DNA of 64,000 nt. It comes from Rhodanobacter sp. DHB23 (GTDB lineage Bacteria > Pseudomonadota > Gammaproteobacteria > Xanthomonadales > Rhodanobacteraceae). Where the stretch lies: the NCBI RefSeq assembly GCF_014842975.1, contig NZ_JACYXK010000029.1, positions 124,001 through 188,000 of the forward strand, written 5' to 3'. Under the pieces are notes generated by a model. It had not been told where the DNA came from. It made no database searches and saw only the letters and a program-made list of their open reading frames with translations. A program made the position numbers and the translations under genes. This document shows positions 27,115 to 36,660 of this stretch, piece by piece (positions within the stretch are counted from its first letter, which is position 1; each line of letters begins with the position of its first letter).

Positions 27115-27792
27115 TCACAGCACCTCCTCGGCGGCCAGGTCGGCCACCAGCCGGCCATGGTCCAGCACCACCACGCGCTTGCGCATGCGCTTGATCAGCG
27201 GCAGGTCGTGGCTGGCGATCAGCACCGTGGTGCCCACCTGCTGGAACTCGGCGAACAGGCCCATGATCTCCAGCGCGAGCTGCGGATCGAGGTTGCCGGT
27301 GGGCTCGTCGGCGATCAGCAACGACGGCCGGCCCACGATGGCGCGCGCGATGCCCACGCGCTGCTGTTCGCCGGTGGACAGCGTGGCCGGCAACTGGCGC
27401 TCATAGGAAAGCAGGCCCACTTTCTCCAGCGCCGCGCGCACGCGCCGGCCGCGTTCCTGCCGCGCGATGCCGGCGATGGTCAACGGCAATTCGACGTTGG
27501 CGAACACGGTGCGGTCCATCAGCAGGCGATGGTTCTGGAACACCATGCCGATGCGCTGGCGCAATTTGGGAATGCCGCGGCCACGCACCTTGGCGAGGTT
27601 CTGTCCGCCCACCGAGATCGTGCCGTGGCTGGGCCGCTCGATCACGCCCAGCAGCTTGAGCAGGGTGCTCTTGCCCGCGCCGGAGTGGCCGGTGACGAAG
27701 GCCATCTCGCCCGTGGGCACGGTGAAGGAAAGCTGCGAGAGCGCCTCGTGGCCGCCCGCGTAATGCTTGCTCACCTGGTCGAACTGGATCAC
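27115..27792 (-). CDS. ftsE: Cell division ATP-binding protein FtsE
   Basis: This 225-residue ABC ATPase drives FtsX. Walker A GHSGAGKS is at 35-42, the signature LSTGEQQR at 138-145, and Walker B IADEPTGNLD at 160-169. The GTG at 27792 gives the usual N-terminus IQFDQVSKHY and the normal family length; longer in-frame starts run into the palindromic repeats upstream. The gene is followed directly by ftsX. Confidence 0.93.
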   Translation of the reverse strand: MIQFDQVSKHYAGGHEALSQLSFTVPTGEMAFVTGHSGAGKSTLLKLLGVIERPSHGTISVGGQNLAKVRGRGIPKLRQRIGMVFQNHRLLMDRTVFANVELPLTIAGIARQERGRRVRAALEKVGLLSYERQLPATLSTGEQQRVGIARAIVGRPSLLIADEPTGNLDPQLALEIMGLFAEFQQVGTTVLIASHDLPLIKRMRKRVVVLDHGRLVADLAAEEVL

Positions 27793-27946
27793 CGCGCATC
27801 CTCGCCTGCCGTATCGACGACAAGGATAAGGGATGCGGGGCACAAGGTCGCCGGTTTGCTCCCTCTGGGAACGGGGCCGGGGAGAAGGTTTCGGACTTGC
27901 CTCGGCACTGCGCTCCGCCCGGGCCCTCTCCCGCCCCTGCGGGGCA

Positions 27947-27970
27947 CCCTCTCCCACAAGTGGGAGAGGG
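27947..27970. repeat. Perfect palindrome, CCTCTCCCAC type
   Basis: CCCTCTCCCAC and its complement flank AA, the same core as 20569-20594. An upstream block (27838-27946) holds further C/G-run segments of the same style. It lies between the rhlB stop (27985) and the ftsE start on the same strand, so it may separate the two transcripts. Confidence 0.7.
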
Positions 27971-27984
27971 GAAGGAGCGGGCGA

Positions 27985-29703
27985 TCAGCGGCCCGTGAAC
28001 AAGCGCGTCAGGCGGCGGAACAGGCTGGGCTTGTTCGGGTGCGCGGGTTCGGCGACGGTCGCGGCCACCTGGCGCGAGGGGCGCGCGCCTTCCACCGCAT
28101 TCTGTTCGCGCGGTCGACGCTCCCCGCGTGGCGGCCGGCCGCCTTCGCCCGGCGCCGCCTGCGGATTGCCCGGCATGGCGTTGGCCGCCACTTCGCCCTC
28201 GCGGCGACGGTTGCGGCCGCCACGGCGACGGCGGCGCTTGCGCTCGCCCTCGCCGGCTGCGCCGGCCGCGGCGGCTTCGTTCGCCACCGCTGCGACAGGA
28301 GCCGCAGCTTCGGCAGCCGGCGCGTCGGCGCGCGGCGCACGCGGCGGCCGCGCATCGTGCGGCCGGCCTTCGCGCGGCCCGCGCTCGCCACGTTCGCCAC
28401 CGCGCCCGCCGCTGCGGCGCGAACGGCCGTCCTTCTTGTCGTCGTGCCGCGACTCGACGCGGTCGCCGAACGCGGCGCTGTCGGCGGCGGCGTTCGCGGC
28501 GAACTCGGCATCGATCTCGCGCGGCTTCGGCATCACCAGAAGTTCGGGCTCGATGGCCGCCACCGGGATGGCCTGGCCGATGTAGGTCTCGATGTCCGGC
28601 AGGCTCATCGCGTAGAGGTCGCAGGCGAAGCTGATCGCGTCGCCTTCCGCGCCTAGGCGCGCGGTGCGGCCGATGCGGTGCACGTAGTCCTCGGCGTCCT
28701 GCGGCAGGTCATAGTTGAACACGTGGCTGACCGCGGGGATGTGCAGACCGCGCGCGGCCACATCGGTGGCGACCAGGATGTCGAGCTGGCCGTCCTGGAA
28801 GCGCTGCAGCAGCTTCTGGCGCTTGAGCTGGGGCACGTCGCCGGAGATCGCGCCGACGCGGCAGCCGTGGCGCTTCACGCGCTCGGTGACGCGCTCGGCG
28901 GCGGCCTTGGTGTTGACGAAGATGATGCTGCGCTTGGGCTGGTGCCTGTCGATCAGGTTGAGCAACAGCGGCAGCTTTTCCTCCTTGGCCGGGAAGTACA
29001 CCACTTGGCGCACCTTGTCGGCGGTGACGTTGTCGCTTTCCACCACCAGCTTCTCGGCGTTGTGCATGTGCTCGTAGGCCAGCTCCAGCACGCGGTGGCT
29101 CAGCGTGGCGGAAAACAGCAGCACCTGGCGCTGCTCGCGCGCCGGCAGGCGGCGGAAGATGAAGCGCACGTCCTTGATGAAGCCGAGGTCGAACATGCGG
29201 TCGGCCTCGTCGATCACCATCACCTCGACGCCGTTGAAGCCGAACACCTGCTGCTTGTAGTAGTCGAGCAGGCGGCCCGGCGTGGCGATGATGATGTCGC
29301 AGCCGTCGTGCAGCTGCTGGCGCTGCTTGTCGTAGTCGACGCCGCCGTAGATCAGTGCGGTCTTCAGGCCGGTGTGGCGGCCGATGTTGCGCGCGTCCTT
29401 GTCGATCTGGATCGCCAGTTCGCGGGTCGGTGCGATCACCAGCGCGCGCGGGTCGCTGTCCTTGCGCTCGGCCACGGCGGGCGTGGTGAGCAGGCGGTTC
29501 ATCAGCGCGACCAGGAAGGCACAGGTCTTGCCGGTGCCGGTCTGCGCCTGGCCGGCGACGTCGCGGCCGGTCAGCGCCACCGGCAGGGTCAGCTCCTGGA
29601 TCGGCGTGCAGCGGGTGAAGCCGGCGTCGGCCAGGCCTTGCTGCAACAGGGGGTGGAGTTCGAAGTTGGCGAAAAAGGTTTCGGTGAGTACGGTTTGCGA
29701 CAT
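27985..29703 (-). CDS. rhlB: ATP-dependent RNA helicase RhlB
   Basis: This 572-residue DEAD-box helicase unwinds RNA for the degradosome. The Q motif near 32-37, AQTGTGKT at 53-60, DEAD at 165-168, SAT at 198-200 and the [10 protein letters not shown] motif VI are all intact. After the helicase core (about residue 400) comes a 170-residue basic, Arg/Gly/Ala-rich disordered tail ([14 protein letters not shown] and similar) ending [14 protein letters not shown]. coli RhlB is 421 residues, so the tail is an added RNA-binding or partner-binding region. It is divergent from trxA-rho. Confidence 0.92.
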   Translation of the reverse strand: MSQTVLTETFFANFELHPLLQQGLADAGFTRCTPIQELTLPVALTGRDVAGQAQTGTGKTCAFLVALMNRLLTTPAVAERKDSDPRALVIAPTRELAIQIDKDARNIGRHTGLKTALIYGGVDYDKQRQQLHDGCDIIIATPGRLLDYYKQQVFGFNGVEVMVIDEADRMFDLGFIKDVRFIFRRLPAREQRQVLLFSATLSHRVLELAYEHMHNAEKLVVESDNVTADKVRQVVYFPAKEEKLPLLLNLIDRHQPKRSIIFVNTKAAAERVTERVKRHGCRVGAISGDVPQLKRQKLLQRFQDGQLDILVATDVAARGLHIPAVSHVFNYDLPQDAEDYVHRIGRTARLGAEGDAISFACDLYAMSLPDIETYIGQAIPVAAIEPELLVMPKPREIDAEFAANAAADSAAFGDRVESRHDDKKDGRSRRSGGRGGERGERGPREGRPHDARPPRAPRADAPAAEAAAPVAAVANEAAAAGAAGEGERKRRRRRGGRNRRREGEVAANAMPGNPQAAPGEGGRPPRGERRPREQNAVEGARPSRQVAATVAEPAHPNKPSLFRRLTRLFTGR

Positions 29704-30112
29704 GGAATGGAAAGCCGGTGGGATGCGGGCGCAGGCGTGGGCCGGCCCGGCTCCGGTCGCGGGGAGCGCGTGCGGAGCGGTGGGATGTGCGGCGCGTGGC
29801 GATACATACGCAGCGCCGGGTCGTTGGGCGCAACCGGCAGTCCCGCTGGCATAGGTGAAAGGACTCGACGAACCCGGATGCCCGCGTTTGCCCCGCAAGC
29901 GCTTGAGTCGCCTCGCCTATGTCAACGGAACCGTCCGTTGCCGCCCTTGAATCGCTTGAATCGCGCCCCGAGTTACGTTGCAATGAGGCACCAGGCCGTC
30001 AGGCCAAGCCCCTCTTTCCCGGTTCGACCCGCGCTTCTTGGGCGCCCCAGTGTAGCCGATGCAGGCCGCGCGGTCGCCGAACCTTCCTTCCTCCCGTCTT
30101 TCGGAGATCCCG
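29704..30112. other. Long divergent intergenic region between rhlB and trxA
   Basis: These 409 bases carry no gene I can support. Features seen are an inverted repeat CAACGGA-ACCG-TCCGTTG (29923-29940), a tandem CGCTTGAAT-like repeat at about 29946-29961, and a possible sigma-32-like promoter CTTGAA-N14-CCCCGAGTT (29946-29974). The region must hold the promoters of rhlB (leftward) and trxA (rightward). Confidence 0.5.
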
Positions 30113-30439
30113 GTGAGCGACCTGATTACACATGTGAGCGACGACGCCTTCGAGCAGGAAGTGCTGCAGTCCGACACCCCCGTGCTGCTGGATTTCTGGG
30201 CCGAGTGGTGCGGCCCGTGCAAGGCCATCGCACCCATCCTCGACGAGCTGGCCGGCCAGTACCAGGGCAAGCTGCGCGTGGTGAAACTCAACATCGACCA
30301 CAACCAGAAGACGCCCCGCACCTACGGCGTGCGCGGCATCCCCACCCTGATGGTGTTCAAGAACGGCAAGGTCGAGGCCACCCAGATCGGCGCCGTCAGC
30401 AAGGGCCAACTGGCCCAGATGATCGACAAGGCGATCTGA
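30113..30439 (+). CDS. trxA: Thioredoxin 1
   Basis: This 108-residue cytoplasmic thiol reductant has active site Trp32-Cys-Gly-Pro-Cys36 and the cis-proline segment GIPTLMVF. The length equals E. coli thioredoxin. The GTG at 30113 is preceded by GGAGA at a proper distance; the upstream in-frame ATG would add an unrelated tail. It lies 160 bases upstream of rho on the same strand, with hairpins in between. Confidence 0.95.
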   Translation: MSDLITHVSDDAFEQEVLQSDTPVLLDFWAEWCGPCKAIAPILDELAGQYQGKLRVVKLNIDHNQKTPRTYGVRGIPTLMVFKNGKVEATQIGAVSKGQLAQMIDKAI

Positions 30440-30452
30440 TCGCCTTCGCCGT

Positions 30453-30531
30453 CCGCCGCGCGCAGTGCTTTACGGCCACGCGCGGCGGATGCTAGATTGC
30501 CCTCCGCGTCCGTCGGGATCCTCATGATCCC
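30453..30531 (+). promoter_or_regulatory. Hairpins in the trxA-rho gap (rho leader)
   Basis: CCGCCGCGCG (30453-30462) and CGCGCGGCGG (30479-30488) form a strong 10-bp stem, with no U-tract after it. GGGATC (30515-30520) and GATCCC (30526-30531) form a smaller one. rho genes are commonly autoregulated by attenuation in the leader; these structures could mediate that, or separate trxA from rho. Confidence 0.4.
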
Positions 30532-30599
30532 CCTGCGCCCTCCCTGGCGCGACGCACACTTCCCTCCTGTTTCCCAACGGCGCCCCGTGAGGTTTGCCC

Positions 30600-32306
30600 G
30601 TGTCCGATACCGATAGCACCATCCCGAACGACGCCGGCGGCGCCGAGACCCCGACCGAGTCGCGTCCGCGCACACCGCGACGCCAGCCGCGCGGCGCCAA
30701 GTCCGCCGGCGAAGCGCCAGCCGCCGCACCTGCGCCACTGTTCGAGGCGCCCGCACCAGCCCCGGCACCGGCGCCAGCCGCTGCACCTGCCGGCGAGCCC
30801 AACGCTTCCGCCACGCCCGAGGCGCGCGAAGGCGGCCAGCCGCAGAACCCACAGCAGCAGGGCCAGAACAACGGCAACAACAACCGCAACGACCGCGAAG
30901 GCCGCGGCCGTCGCCGCCGCCACGAACGCAACCAGCAGCGCCCGCAGCAAGGCGGCAGCGGCGGCGGCAACAATCCGCGCTACAACAACCCGCACGGCCT
31001 GCCGGTGGACGACGACAACGCCGACCCGGGCGCCGACGACCGCCTGATCAACCTCACCGAGCTGAAGCGCATGAAGGCGCCGCAGCTCATTGCCTACGCC
31101 GAGTCGCTGGGCATCCGTGAGGGCGTGGCGCGCGCGCGCCGCCAGGACGTGATCTTCTCCATCCTCAAGGCGCACGCCCGCTCCGGCGGCGGCATCTGGG
31201 CGGAAGGCGTGCTGGAGATCCTGCAGGACGGCTTCGGCTTCCTGCGCTCGGCCGACGAGAGCTACCTGGCCGGCCCCGACGACATCTACGTCAGCCCCAG
31301 CCAGATCCGCCGCTTCAACCTGCGCAACGGCGACTACATCACCGGGCGCGTACGCCATCCGAAGGAGGGCGAGCGCTACTTCGCGATGCTGCGCGTGGAC
31401 GACATCAACGGCGACCCGCCGGAGGCGTCCAAGAACAAGATGCTGTTCGAGAACCTCACCCCGCTGTTCCCGCGCAAGGCCTTCAAGCTGGAGCGCGGCA
31501 ACGGTTCGAGCGAGGACATCACCGGCCGCATCCTCGACCTGGTCGCGCCGATCGGCCGCGGCCAGCGCGGCCTGATCGTCTCGCAGCCGAAGTCCGGCAA
31601 GACGATGATGCTGCAGAACATCGCGCAGGCGATCCAGTACAACCACCCCGACGCCCACCTGATCATCCTGCTGGTGGACGAGCGCCCGGAGGAAGTGACC
31701 GAGATCGCCCGCACCGTGCGCGCCGAGGTGATCAGCTCCACCTTCGACGAACCGGCCGTGCGCCACGTGCAGGTCGCCGAGATGGTGATCGAGCGCGCCA
31801 AGCGCCTGGTCGAGCACAAGCGCGACGTGGTGATCCTGCTCGACTCGATCACCCGCCTCGCCCGCGCCTACAACACCGTGGTGCCCAGCTCCGGCAAGGT
31901 GCTCACCGGCGGCGTGGACGCCAACGCATTGCAGCGCCCGAAGCGCTTCTTCGGCGCCGCGCGCAACGTGGAGGAAGGCGGCAGCCTCACCATCATCGCC
32001 ACCGCGCTGATCGACACCGGCAGCAAGATGGACGAGGTGATCTACGAGGAGTTCAAGGGCACCGGCAACATGGAAGTGCACCTGTCCCGCCGCATCTCCG
32101 AGAAGCGCGTCTACCCCGCCATCGACATCAACCGCTCCGGCACCCGCCGCGAGGACCTGCTGATCGAGCCGGACATGCTGGCCAAGATCTGGATCCTGCG
32201 GAAGCTGCTGCACCCGATGGACGAGCTGGCCGCGATGGAGTTCATGCTCGACAAGATGAAGAACACCAAGTCCAACGACGAGTTCTTCAATTCGATGAAG
32301 CGCTGA
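30600..32306 (+). CDS. rho: Transcription termination factor Rho
   Basis: This 568-residue hexameric RNA helicase ends transcription at unstructured C-rich RNA. The canonical protein begins at about residue 150 ([14 protein letters not shown]). The RNA-binding OSB domain contains GFGFLRS at 211-217, and the P-loop QPKSGKT is at 329-335. The preceding 150 residues are a low-complexity Ala/Pro then Asn/Gln/Arg/Gly extension ([15 protein letters not shown]) absent from E. coli Rho (419 residues). The GTG at 30600 has GAGG 7 bases upstream. A strong terminator follows at 32333. Confidence 0.95.
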   Translation: MSDTDSTIPNDAGGAETPTESRPRTPRRQPRGAKSAGEAPAAAPAPLFEAPAPAPAPAPAAAPAGEPNASATPEAREGGQPQNPQQQGQNNGNNNRNDREGRGRRRRHERNQQRPQQGGSGGGNNPRYNNPHGLPVDDDNADPGADDRLINLTELKRMKAPQLIAYAESLGIREGVARARRQDVIFSILKAHARSGGGIWAEGVLEILQDGFGFLRSADESYLAGPDDIYVSPSQIRRFNLRNGDYITGRVRHPKEGERYFAMLRVDDINGDPPEASKNKMLFENLTPLFPRKAFKLERGNGSSEDITGRILDLVAPIGRGQRGLIVSQPKSGKTMMLQNIAQAIQYNHPDAHLIILLVDERPEEVTEIARTVRAEVISSTFDEPAVRHVQVAEMVIERAKRLVEHKRDVVILLDSITRLARAYNTVVPSSGKVLTGGVDANALQRPKRFFGAARNVEEGGSLTIIATALIDTGSKMDEVIYEEFKGTGNMEVHLSRRISEKRVYPAIDINRSGTRREDLLIEPDMLAKIWILRKLLHPMDELAAMEFMLDKMKNTKSNDEFFNSMKR

Positions 32307-32332
32307 GGGCCCTTCCCTCCGCAGGCATCAGC

Positions 32333-32366
32333 GACAAGGCCGGCCTCGTGCCGGCCTTGTCGTTTT
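32333..32366 (+). terminator. Rho-independent terminator after rho
   Basis: GACAAGGCCGGC (32333-32344) and GCCGGCCTTGTC (32350-32361) form a 12-bp stem around 5 bases, followed by GTTTTC. It starts 27 bases past the rho stop. Confidence 0.85.
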
Positions 32367-32489
32367 CAATCCCCGCGGCTCGCCAACCGCAATCTCCTGT
32401 ACCGCCCCGTACAAAAATTTTCCGTCAACCCCTTTTCGCCGCCACGCGGTGCCTCCATAGTCGGTGCTCCCCCCCGCGAGGTCGCGCCC

Positions 32490-33857
32490 GTGTCCATCCC
32501 CAGCGCCGTCAAGAGCACGCCCATCGAAGGGCGCCAGCAGCTGATCGACTACCTCGCCGCCGGCGAGAAGCCGCGCGAGGCCTGGCGCATCGGCACCGAG
32601 CACGAGAAGTTCGGCTTCCGCACCGACGACCTGCGGCCGCCCACCTACGAAGGCGAACGCGGCATCCGCGCGCTGCTGGAAGGCATCGCCGCGCGCTACG
32701 GCTGGGAGATCGCCCGCGAAGGCGAATTCCCCGTGGCGCTGGTCCGCGACAAGGCCAACATCACGCTGGAACCCGCCGGCCAGCTGGAGCTCTCCGGCGC
32801 GCCGCTGGAAACCATCCACCAGACCTGTTGCGAGGTGAACAAGCACCTGGACGAGGTGCGTTCCATCGCCGACCCGATGGGCGTCGGCTTCCTCGGCATG
32901 GGTTTCCAGCCGAAGTGGCGGCGCGACGAGATGCCCTGGATGCCCAAGGGCCGCTACAAGATCATGCGCGAATACATGCCCAAGGTCGGCAACCTCGGCC
33001 TGGACATGATGACGCGCACCTGCACCGTGCAGGTGAACCTGGATTTCTCCAGCGAAGCCGACATGGTGAAGAAGTTCCGCACCAGCCTCGCCCTGCAGCC
33101 GATCGCCACCGCGCTGTTCGCCGACTCGCCGTTCACGGACGGACGTCCGAACGGCTACCAGTCCTACCGCTCGCACGTATGGGAAGACACCGACCCCGAC
33201 CGTACCGGCATGCTGGACTTCGTGTTCGAGGACGGCTTCGGCTACGAGCGCTACGTGGACTATGCGCTGGGCGTGCCGATGTACTTCAGCTACCAGGACG
33301 GCCGCTACATCGACCTCGCCGGGCAGGATTTCAAGCGCTTCATGGCTGGCGAACTCGCCGCCGCCCCGGGCGTGAAGGCCACCATGAAGGACTGGGCCGA
33401 CCACCTCACCACCGCCTTCCCCGAGGTGCGGCTGAAGCAGTACCTGGAGATGCGCGGCGCCGACGGTGGCCCGTGGAACCGCCTGTGCGCCCTGCCCGCG
33501 CTGTGGGTGGGCCTGCTCTACGACGACGAGGCGCTGGATGCGGCGTGGGACCTGGTCAAGGATTTCTCCATGGCCGAACGCCGCGCCCTGCGCAACGGTG
33601 TGCCGAAAAAGGCGCTGAAGCTGCCCTTCCGCCACGGCACGGTGCGCGACCTGGCCCGCGAGACGTTGAAGATCGCCGCCCACGGCCTGCAGCGCCGCGC
33701 GCAGCTCAACCGCAATGGCGCCGACGAACGCATCTATCTCGAACCGCTGCTCGAGATCGTCGAGGCTGGCCAGACGCCTGCCGAGCGCAAGCTGGAGCTG
33801 TTCCACGGCGCGTGGGGCGGCAGCGTGGACCCGGTGTTCAAGGAATTCGCATACTGA
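32490..33857 (+). CDS. gshA: Glutamate-cysteine ligase, plant/proteobacterial type
   Basis: This 455-residue enzyme joins glutamate and cysteine with ATP, the first and limiting step of glutathione synthesis. The N-terminal block GTEHEKFGF, the TLEPAGQLELSG motif and MMTRTCTVQVNLD are typical of the plant-like class rather than the E. coli GshA class. The GTG at 32490 is used with GCGAGG upstream; no ATG fits. An inverted repeat TGTAC-CGCCCC-GTACA (32398-32413) lies in its upstream region. It ends at a shared bidirectional terminator. Confidence 0.93.
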   Translation: MSIPSAVKSTPIEGRQQLIDYLAAGEKPREAWRIGTEHEKFGFRTDDLRPPTYEGERGIRALLEGIAARYGWEIAREGEFPVALVRDKANITLEPAGQLELSGAPLETIHQTCCEVNKHLDEVRSIADPMGVGFLGMGFQPKWRRDEMPWMPKGRYKIMREYMPKVGNLGLDMMTRTCTVQVNLDFSSEADMVKKFRTSLALQPIATALFADSPFTDGRPNGYQSYRSHVWEDTDPDRTGMLDFVFEDGFGYERYVDYALGVPMYFSYQDGRYIDLAGQDFKRFMAGELAAAPGVKATMKDWADHLTTAFPEVRLKQYLEMRGADGGPWNRLCALPALWVGLLYDDEALDAAWDLVKDFSMAERRALRNGVPKKALKLPFRHGTVRDLARETLKIAAHGLQRRAQLNRNGADERIYLEPLLEIVEAGQTPAERKLELFHGAWGGSVDPVFKEFAY

Positions 33858-33868
33858 TCCCGCCAATG

Positions 33869-33895
33869 AAAAAGGCCGGCAATGCCGGCCTTTTT
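33869..33895. terminator. Bidirectional terminator between gshA and the M3 peptidase gene
   Basis: AAAAAGGCCGGC and GCCGGCCTTTTT are exact complements around AAT. The A-run on one side and T-run on the other let it stop both convergent transcripts. Confidence 0.9.
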
Positions 33896-33916
33896 CCTGG
33901 TACATGACGCGGCGCT

Positions 33917-36136
33917 TTACTTCTTCGGCGCATCCTTCAACCCGCGGTTCTCCAGCATCGGCTCGATGTCCGGATCCTGGCCGCGCCAGTCCTTGTAGAG
34001 CTTGGACAATTCCACGGTGTTGCCGCGCGAGAGGATCATGTCGCGGAAGCGCTGGCCGTTTTCGGCGGTGAGGCCGCCGTGCTCCTTGAAGTCCACGAAG
34101 GCGTCGTCGGCGAGCATCTGCGTCCACAGGTAGGCGTAGTAGCCGGCGGAATAACCGTTGCTCCAGATGTGCAGGAAGTAGCTGGAGCGGTAGCGCGGCG
34201 GCACGTAGCTGAGGTCCACGCCGTCCTTCTTCAGCGCCTCGGCCTCGAACTTGTCCGCGTCCTGCTTGGGCGCGTCGGCGCCGAGCATGTGCCAGTTCAT
34301 GTCGAGCATGGCGGCGGCGACCAGTTCGGTCATCGCGTAGCCGCTGTCGAACTTGCCGGCCTTCTGCATCTTGTCCACCAGCGCCTGCGGCATCGGCGCG
34401 CCGGTCTGGTAGTTCTTGGCGAAATTGGCGAACACCTTGGGGTTGCTGGCCCAGTGCTCGTTGAACTGCGAGGGGAACTCCACGAAGTCGCGCGCGGTGG
34501 CAGTGCCGGACAGGGTGGGGTACTGCTCGTCGGCGAACATGCCGTGCAGGGCGTGGCCGAACTCGTGGAACATGGTGATCACGTCGTCCCACGACAGCAG
34601 CGCGGGCTGGCCGGACGCCGGCTTGGTGAAGTTGGCGACGTTGTAGATCACCGGCTTGGTGCCGAGCAGCTTGGACTGGCCGACGAAGTTGTCCATCCAC
34701 GCGCCGCCGTTCTTGTTGTCGCGCTTGAAGTAGTCGCAGTACCACAGCGCCAGCGACTTGCCGTCCTTGTCGAACACTTCGAACACGCGCACGTCCGGGT
34801 TGTACACCGGGATGTCCTTGCGCTCCTTGAAGGTGAGGCCGTAGAGCTGGTTGGCGGCGTAGAACACGCCGTTCTGCAGCACGTTGTCCAGCTCGAAATA
34901 CGGCTTGATCTGCGACTCGTCGATGTCGTACTTGGCCTTGCGCACCTGCTCGGCGTAGTACTGCCAGTCCCACGGCTCCAGCTTGAAGGTGGGCTGGTTG
35001 AGCGCCTTCTGGTCCTTGTCGATCTGCGCCTGGATCTCGGCGGCGTCCTGCCTGGCGCGGGCCACCGCGGCGGGGGCCAGCTTCTCCATGAAGCCCATCG
35101 CGGCTTCTGGCGTCTTCGCCATCTGGTCCTGCAGCGTCCACGCGGCGTAGTTCGGAAAGCCCAGCAGCCTGGCTTCCTGCGCACGCAGCTGCGCCAGCTG
35201 CTCGATGATGTCGCGGGTGTCGTCCGCGTTGCCCTTCTCGGCGCGGTTCCACGAGGCCTCGAACAGCGCCTTGCGGGTGTCGCGGTCGGTCAGGTACTGC
35301 AACGCCGGCTGCTGGGTGGTGTTCTGCAGCACGACCACCCATTTGCCGTCCAGCCCGCGATCCTTGGCGGCCTGCGCGGCGGCGGCGATGTCCTCGTCGG
35401 GCAGGCCGGCGAGCTTGGCCTTGTCGTCCACCACCAGCGCGCCATCCTTCGCGGCGGCGAGCAGCTTGTTGTTGAACTGCGCCTCCAGCGTGGATTCCTG
35501 CTGGTTGAGCGCCTTCAGCTTGGCCTTGTCGGCATCGGACAGCTTGGCGCCGTTGTGCACGAAGTTGCGGTAGGTCACCTCGACCAGGCGCAGCGACTCG
35601 GGATCGAGCTTGAGCGAGTCGCGCTGGTCGTACACCTTCTGCACGCGGTCGAACAGCTTGCTGTCGAGGTACAGCGCGTCCTGGTGCGCGGCGAGCCTGG
35701 GCGCCTCTTCCTCCTGCACCTTCTGCAGTGCATCGTCGGTGTTGGCGCTGGTGACGCCGTTGAACACCATCATCACGCGGTCGAGCAGCGCACCGCTCTT
35801 TTCCAGCGCCACGTAGGTGTTCTCGAAGGTGGGCGCGTCGGGGGCGTTGGCGATCTTCTGCCATTCGGCGAGCTGGTCGGCCATGCCCTTCTCGATCGCC
35901 GGCTGGTAGTCGCCGTCCTTGATCTTGTCGAACTCCGGTGCCTGGAACGGCAGCGTGCTGGCGGCGAAGAACGGATTGGCGGCGTTCACGTCGGCCACCG
36001 GCGCGGCCGTGCTCGCGGACTTGGCGGGCGCGGTGGAAGCCGGCGCCGGTGCGGACTGGCCGGCACCGTCCGGGCCCTGCGAGCAGGCGGCGAGGGCGAT
36101 GCTGGTGGCGATGACGAGGGCACGTAGACGGAGCAT
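33917..36136 (-). CDS. dcp: M3 family metallopeptidase lipoprotein (peptidyl-dipeptidase Dcp type)
   Basis: This 739-residue zinc peptidase removes dipeptides or cuts small peptides. The thermolysin-like motif HEFGH is at 524-528 and the third ligand glutamate follows in DFVEFPSQFNEHW. A lipoprotein signal with Cys18 (SIALAAC) and an Ala/Pro/Ser linker precede the catalytic part, so the enzyme is probably attached to a membrane facing the periplasm, unlike E. coli Dcp which lacks such a signal. It is monocistronic, with its terminator shared with gshA. Confidence 0.92.
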   Translation of the reverse strand: MLRLRALVIATSIALAACSQGPDGAGQSAPAPASTAPAKSASTAAPVADVNAANPFFAASTLPFQAPEFDKIKDGDYQPAIEKGMADQLAEWQKIANAPDAPTFENTYVALEKSGALLDRVMMVFNGVTSANTDDALQKVQEEEAPRLAAHQDALYLDSKLFDRVQKVYDQRDSLKLDPESLRLVEVTYRNFVHNGAKLSDADKAKLKALNQQESTLEAQFNNKLLAAAKDGALVVDDKAKLAGLPDEDIAAAAQAAKDRGLDGKWVVVLQNTTQQPALQYLTDRDTRKALFEASWNRAEKGNADDTRDIIEQLAQLRAQEARLLGFPNYAAWTLQDQMAKTPEAAMGFMEKLAPAAVARARQDAAEIQAQIDKDQKALNQPTFKLEPWDWQYYAEQVRKAKYDIDESQIKPYFELDNVLQNGVFYAANQLYGLTFKERKDIPVYNPDVRVFEVFDKDGKSLALWYCDYFKRDNKNGGAWMDNFVGQSKLLGTKPVIYNVANFTKPASGQPALLSWDDVITMFHEFGHALHGMFADEQYPTLSGTATARDFVEFPSQFNEHWASNPKVFANFAKNYQTGAPMPQALVDKMQKAGKFDSGYAMTELVAAAMLDMNWHMLGADAPKQDADKFEAEALKKDGVDLSYVPPRYRSSYFLHIWSNGYSAGYYAYLWTQMLADDAFVDFKEHGGLTAENGQRFRDMILSRGNTVELSKLYKDWRGQDPDIEPMLENRGLKDAPKK

Positions 36137-36250
36137 GGGGTATTCCCGGTCGGTGCGCGCGAGGCGCGGTCAGAAAGAAACGTCGACCGCCGAATGTAAC
36201 GACAGCGCCACGGCTCCGCCAGCCGCAGTGCAGCGAAGCCGCCGCCCGCT

Positions 36251-36601
36251 TCAGGCCGGGCGCACATCGTGCAACTGCCACGCCGTGCCGATCAGCCAGT
36301 TCAGGCGCTGGCGCAGCAGGCTCATCGGCAGGCAGGTGAGTACGTCCACCTCGACGTGCAGGTCCGCCACCCGTGCGCGCACCTGCGCCTGCGCATCGGT
36401 GGCGCCCAGCGCGGGATCCACTTCGTCCGGCTCGGGCTGCCGCGCGCGCCAGCGCTCGAACAGCATCGGGCTGTGCAGCGCCTCCTCCAGCGCGGCGGCG
36501 AAGTCGGCAGGACCGGCGCCGCTCCAGCTCAATGCGGCGTCGCTGCCGCGCGCCTGCGCGATGTTGGCGATGGTGAGGTAATAGTGGTTGCGGCTGTTCA
36601 T
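36251..36601 (-). CDS. Conserved small protein of unknown function
   Basis: This 116-residue soluble acidic protein is not recognised. It opens MNSRNHYYLTIANIAQARG and contains a segment typical of a helical protein (AALEEALHSPMLFERWRARQPEPDEVDP). Translation from ATG 36601 has a GGGAAGAAG ribosome site. It follows bioD on the same strand by 59 bases and may be the last gene of the TMEM175-like/bioD transcript. I would expect conservation only among close relatives. Confidence 0.65.
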   Translation of the reverse strand: MNSRNHYYLTIANIAQARGSDAALSWSGAGPADFAAALEEALHSPMLFERWRARQPEPDEVDPALGATDAQAQVRARVADLHVEVDVLTCLPMSLLRQRLNWLIGTAWQLHDVRPA

Positions 36602-36660
36602 GGCTTCTTCCCTGCGGGTCCCCGCCAGCATGCGCACGGGCAGGCATGCCGGACGTGAAT

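Noticed and set aside
28128-28634. Plus-strand open frames opposite the RhlB tail
   Set aside because: They are mirror images of the Arg/Gly-rich coding sequence, with no start signals or family motifs.
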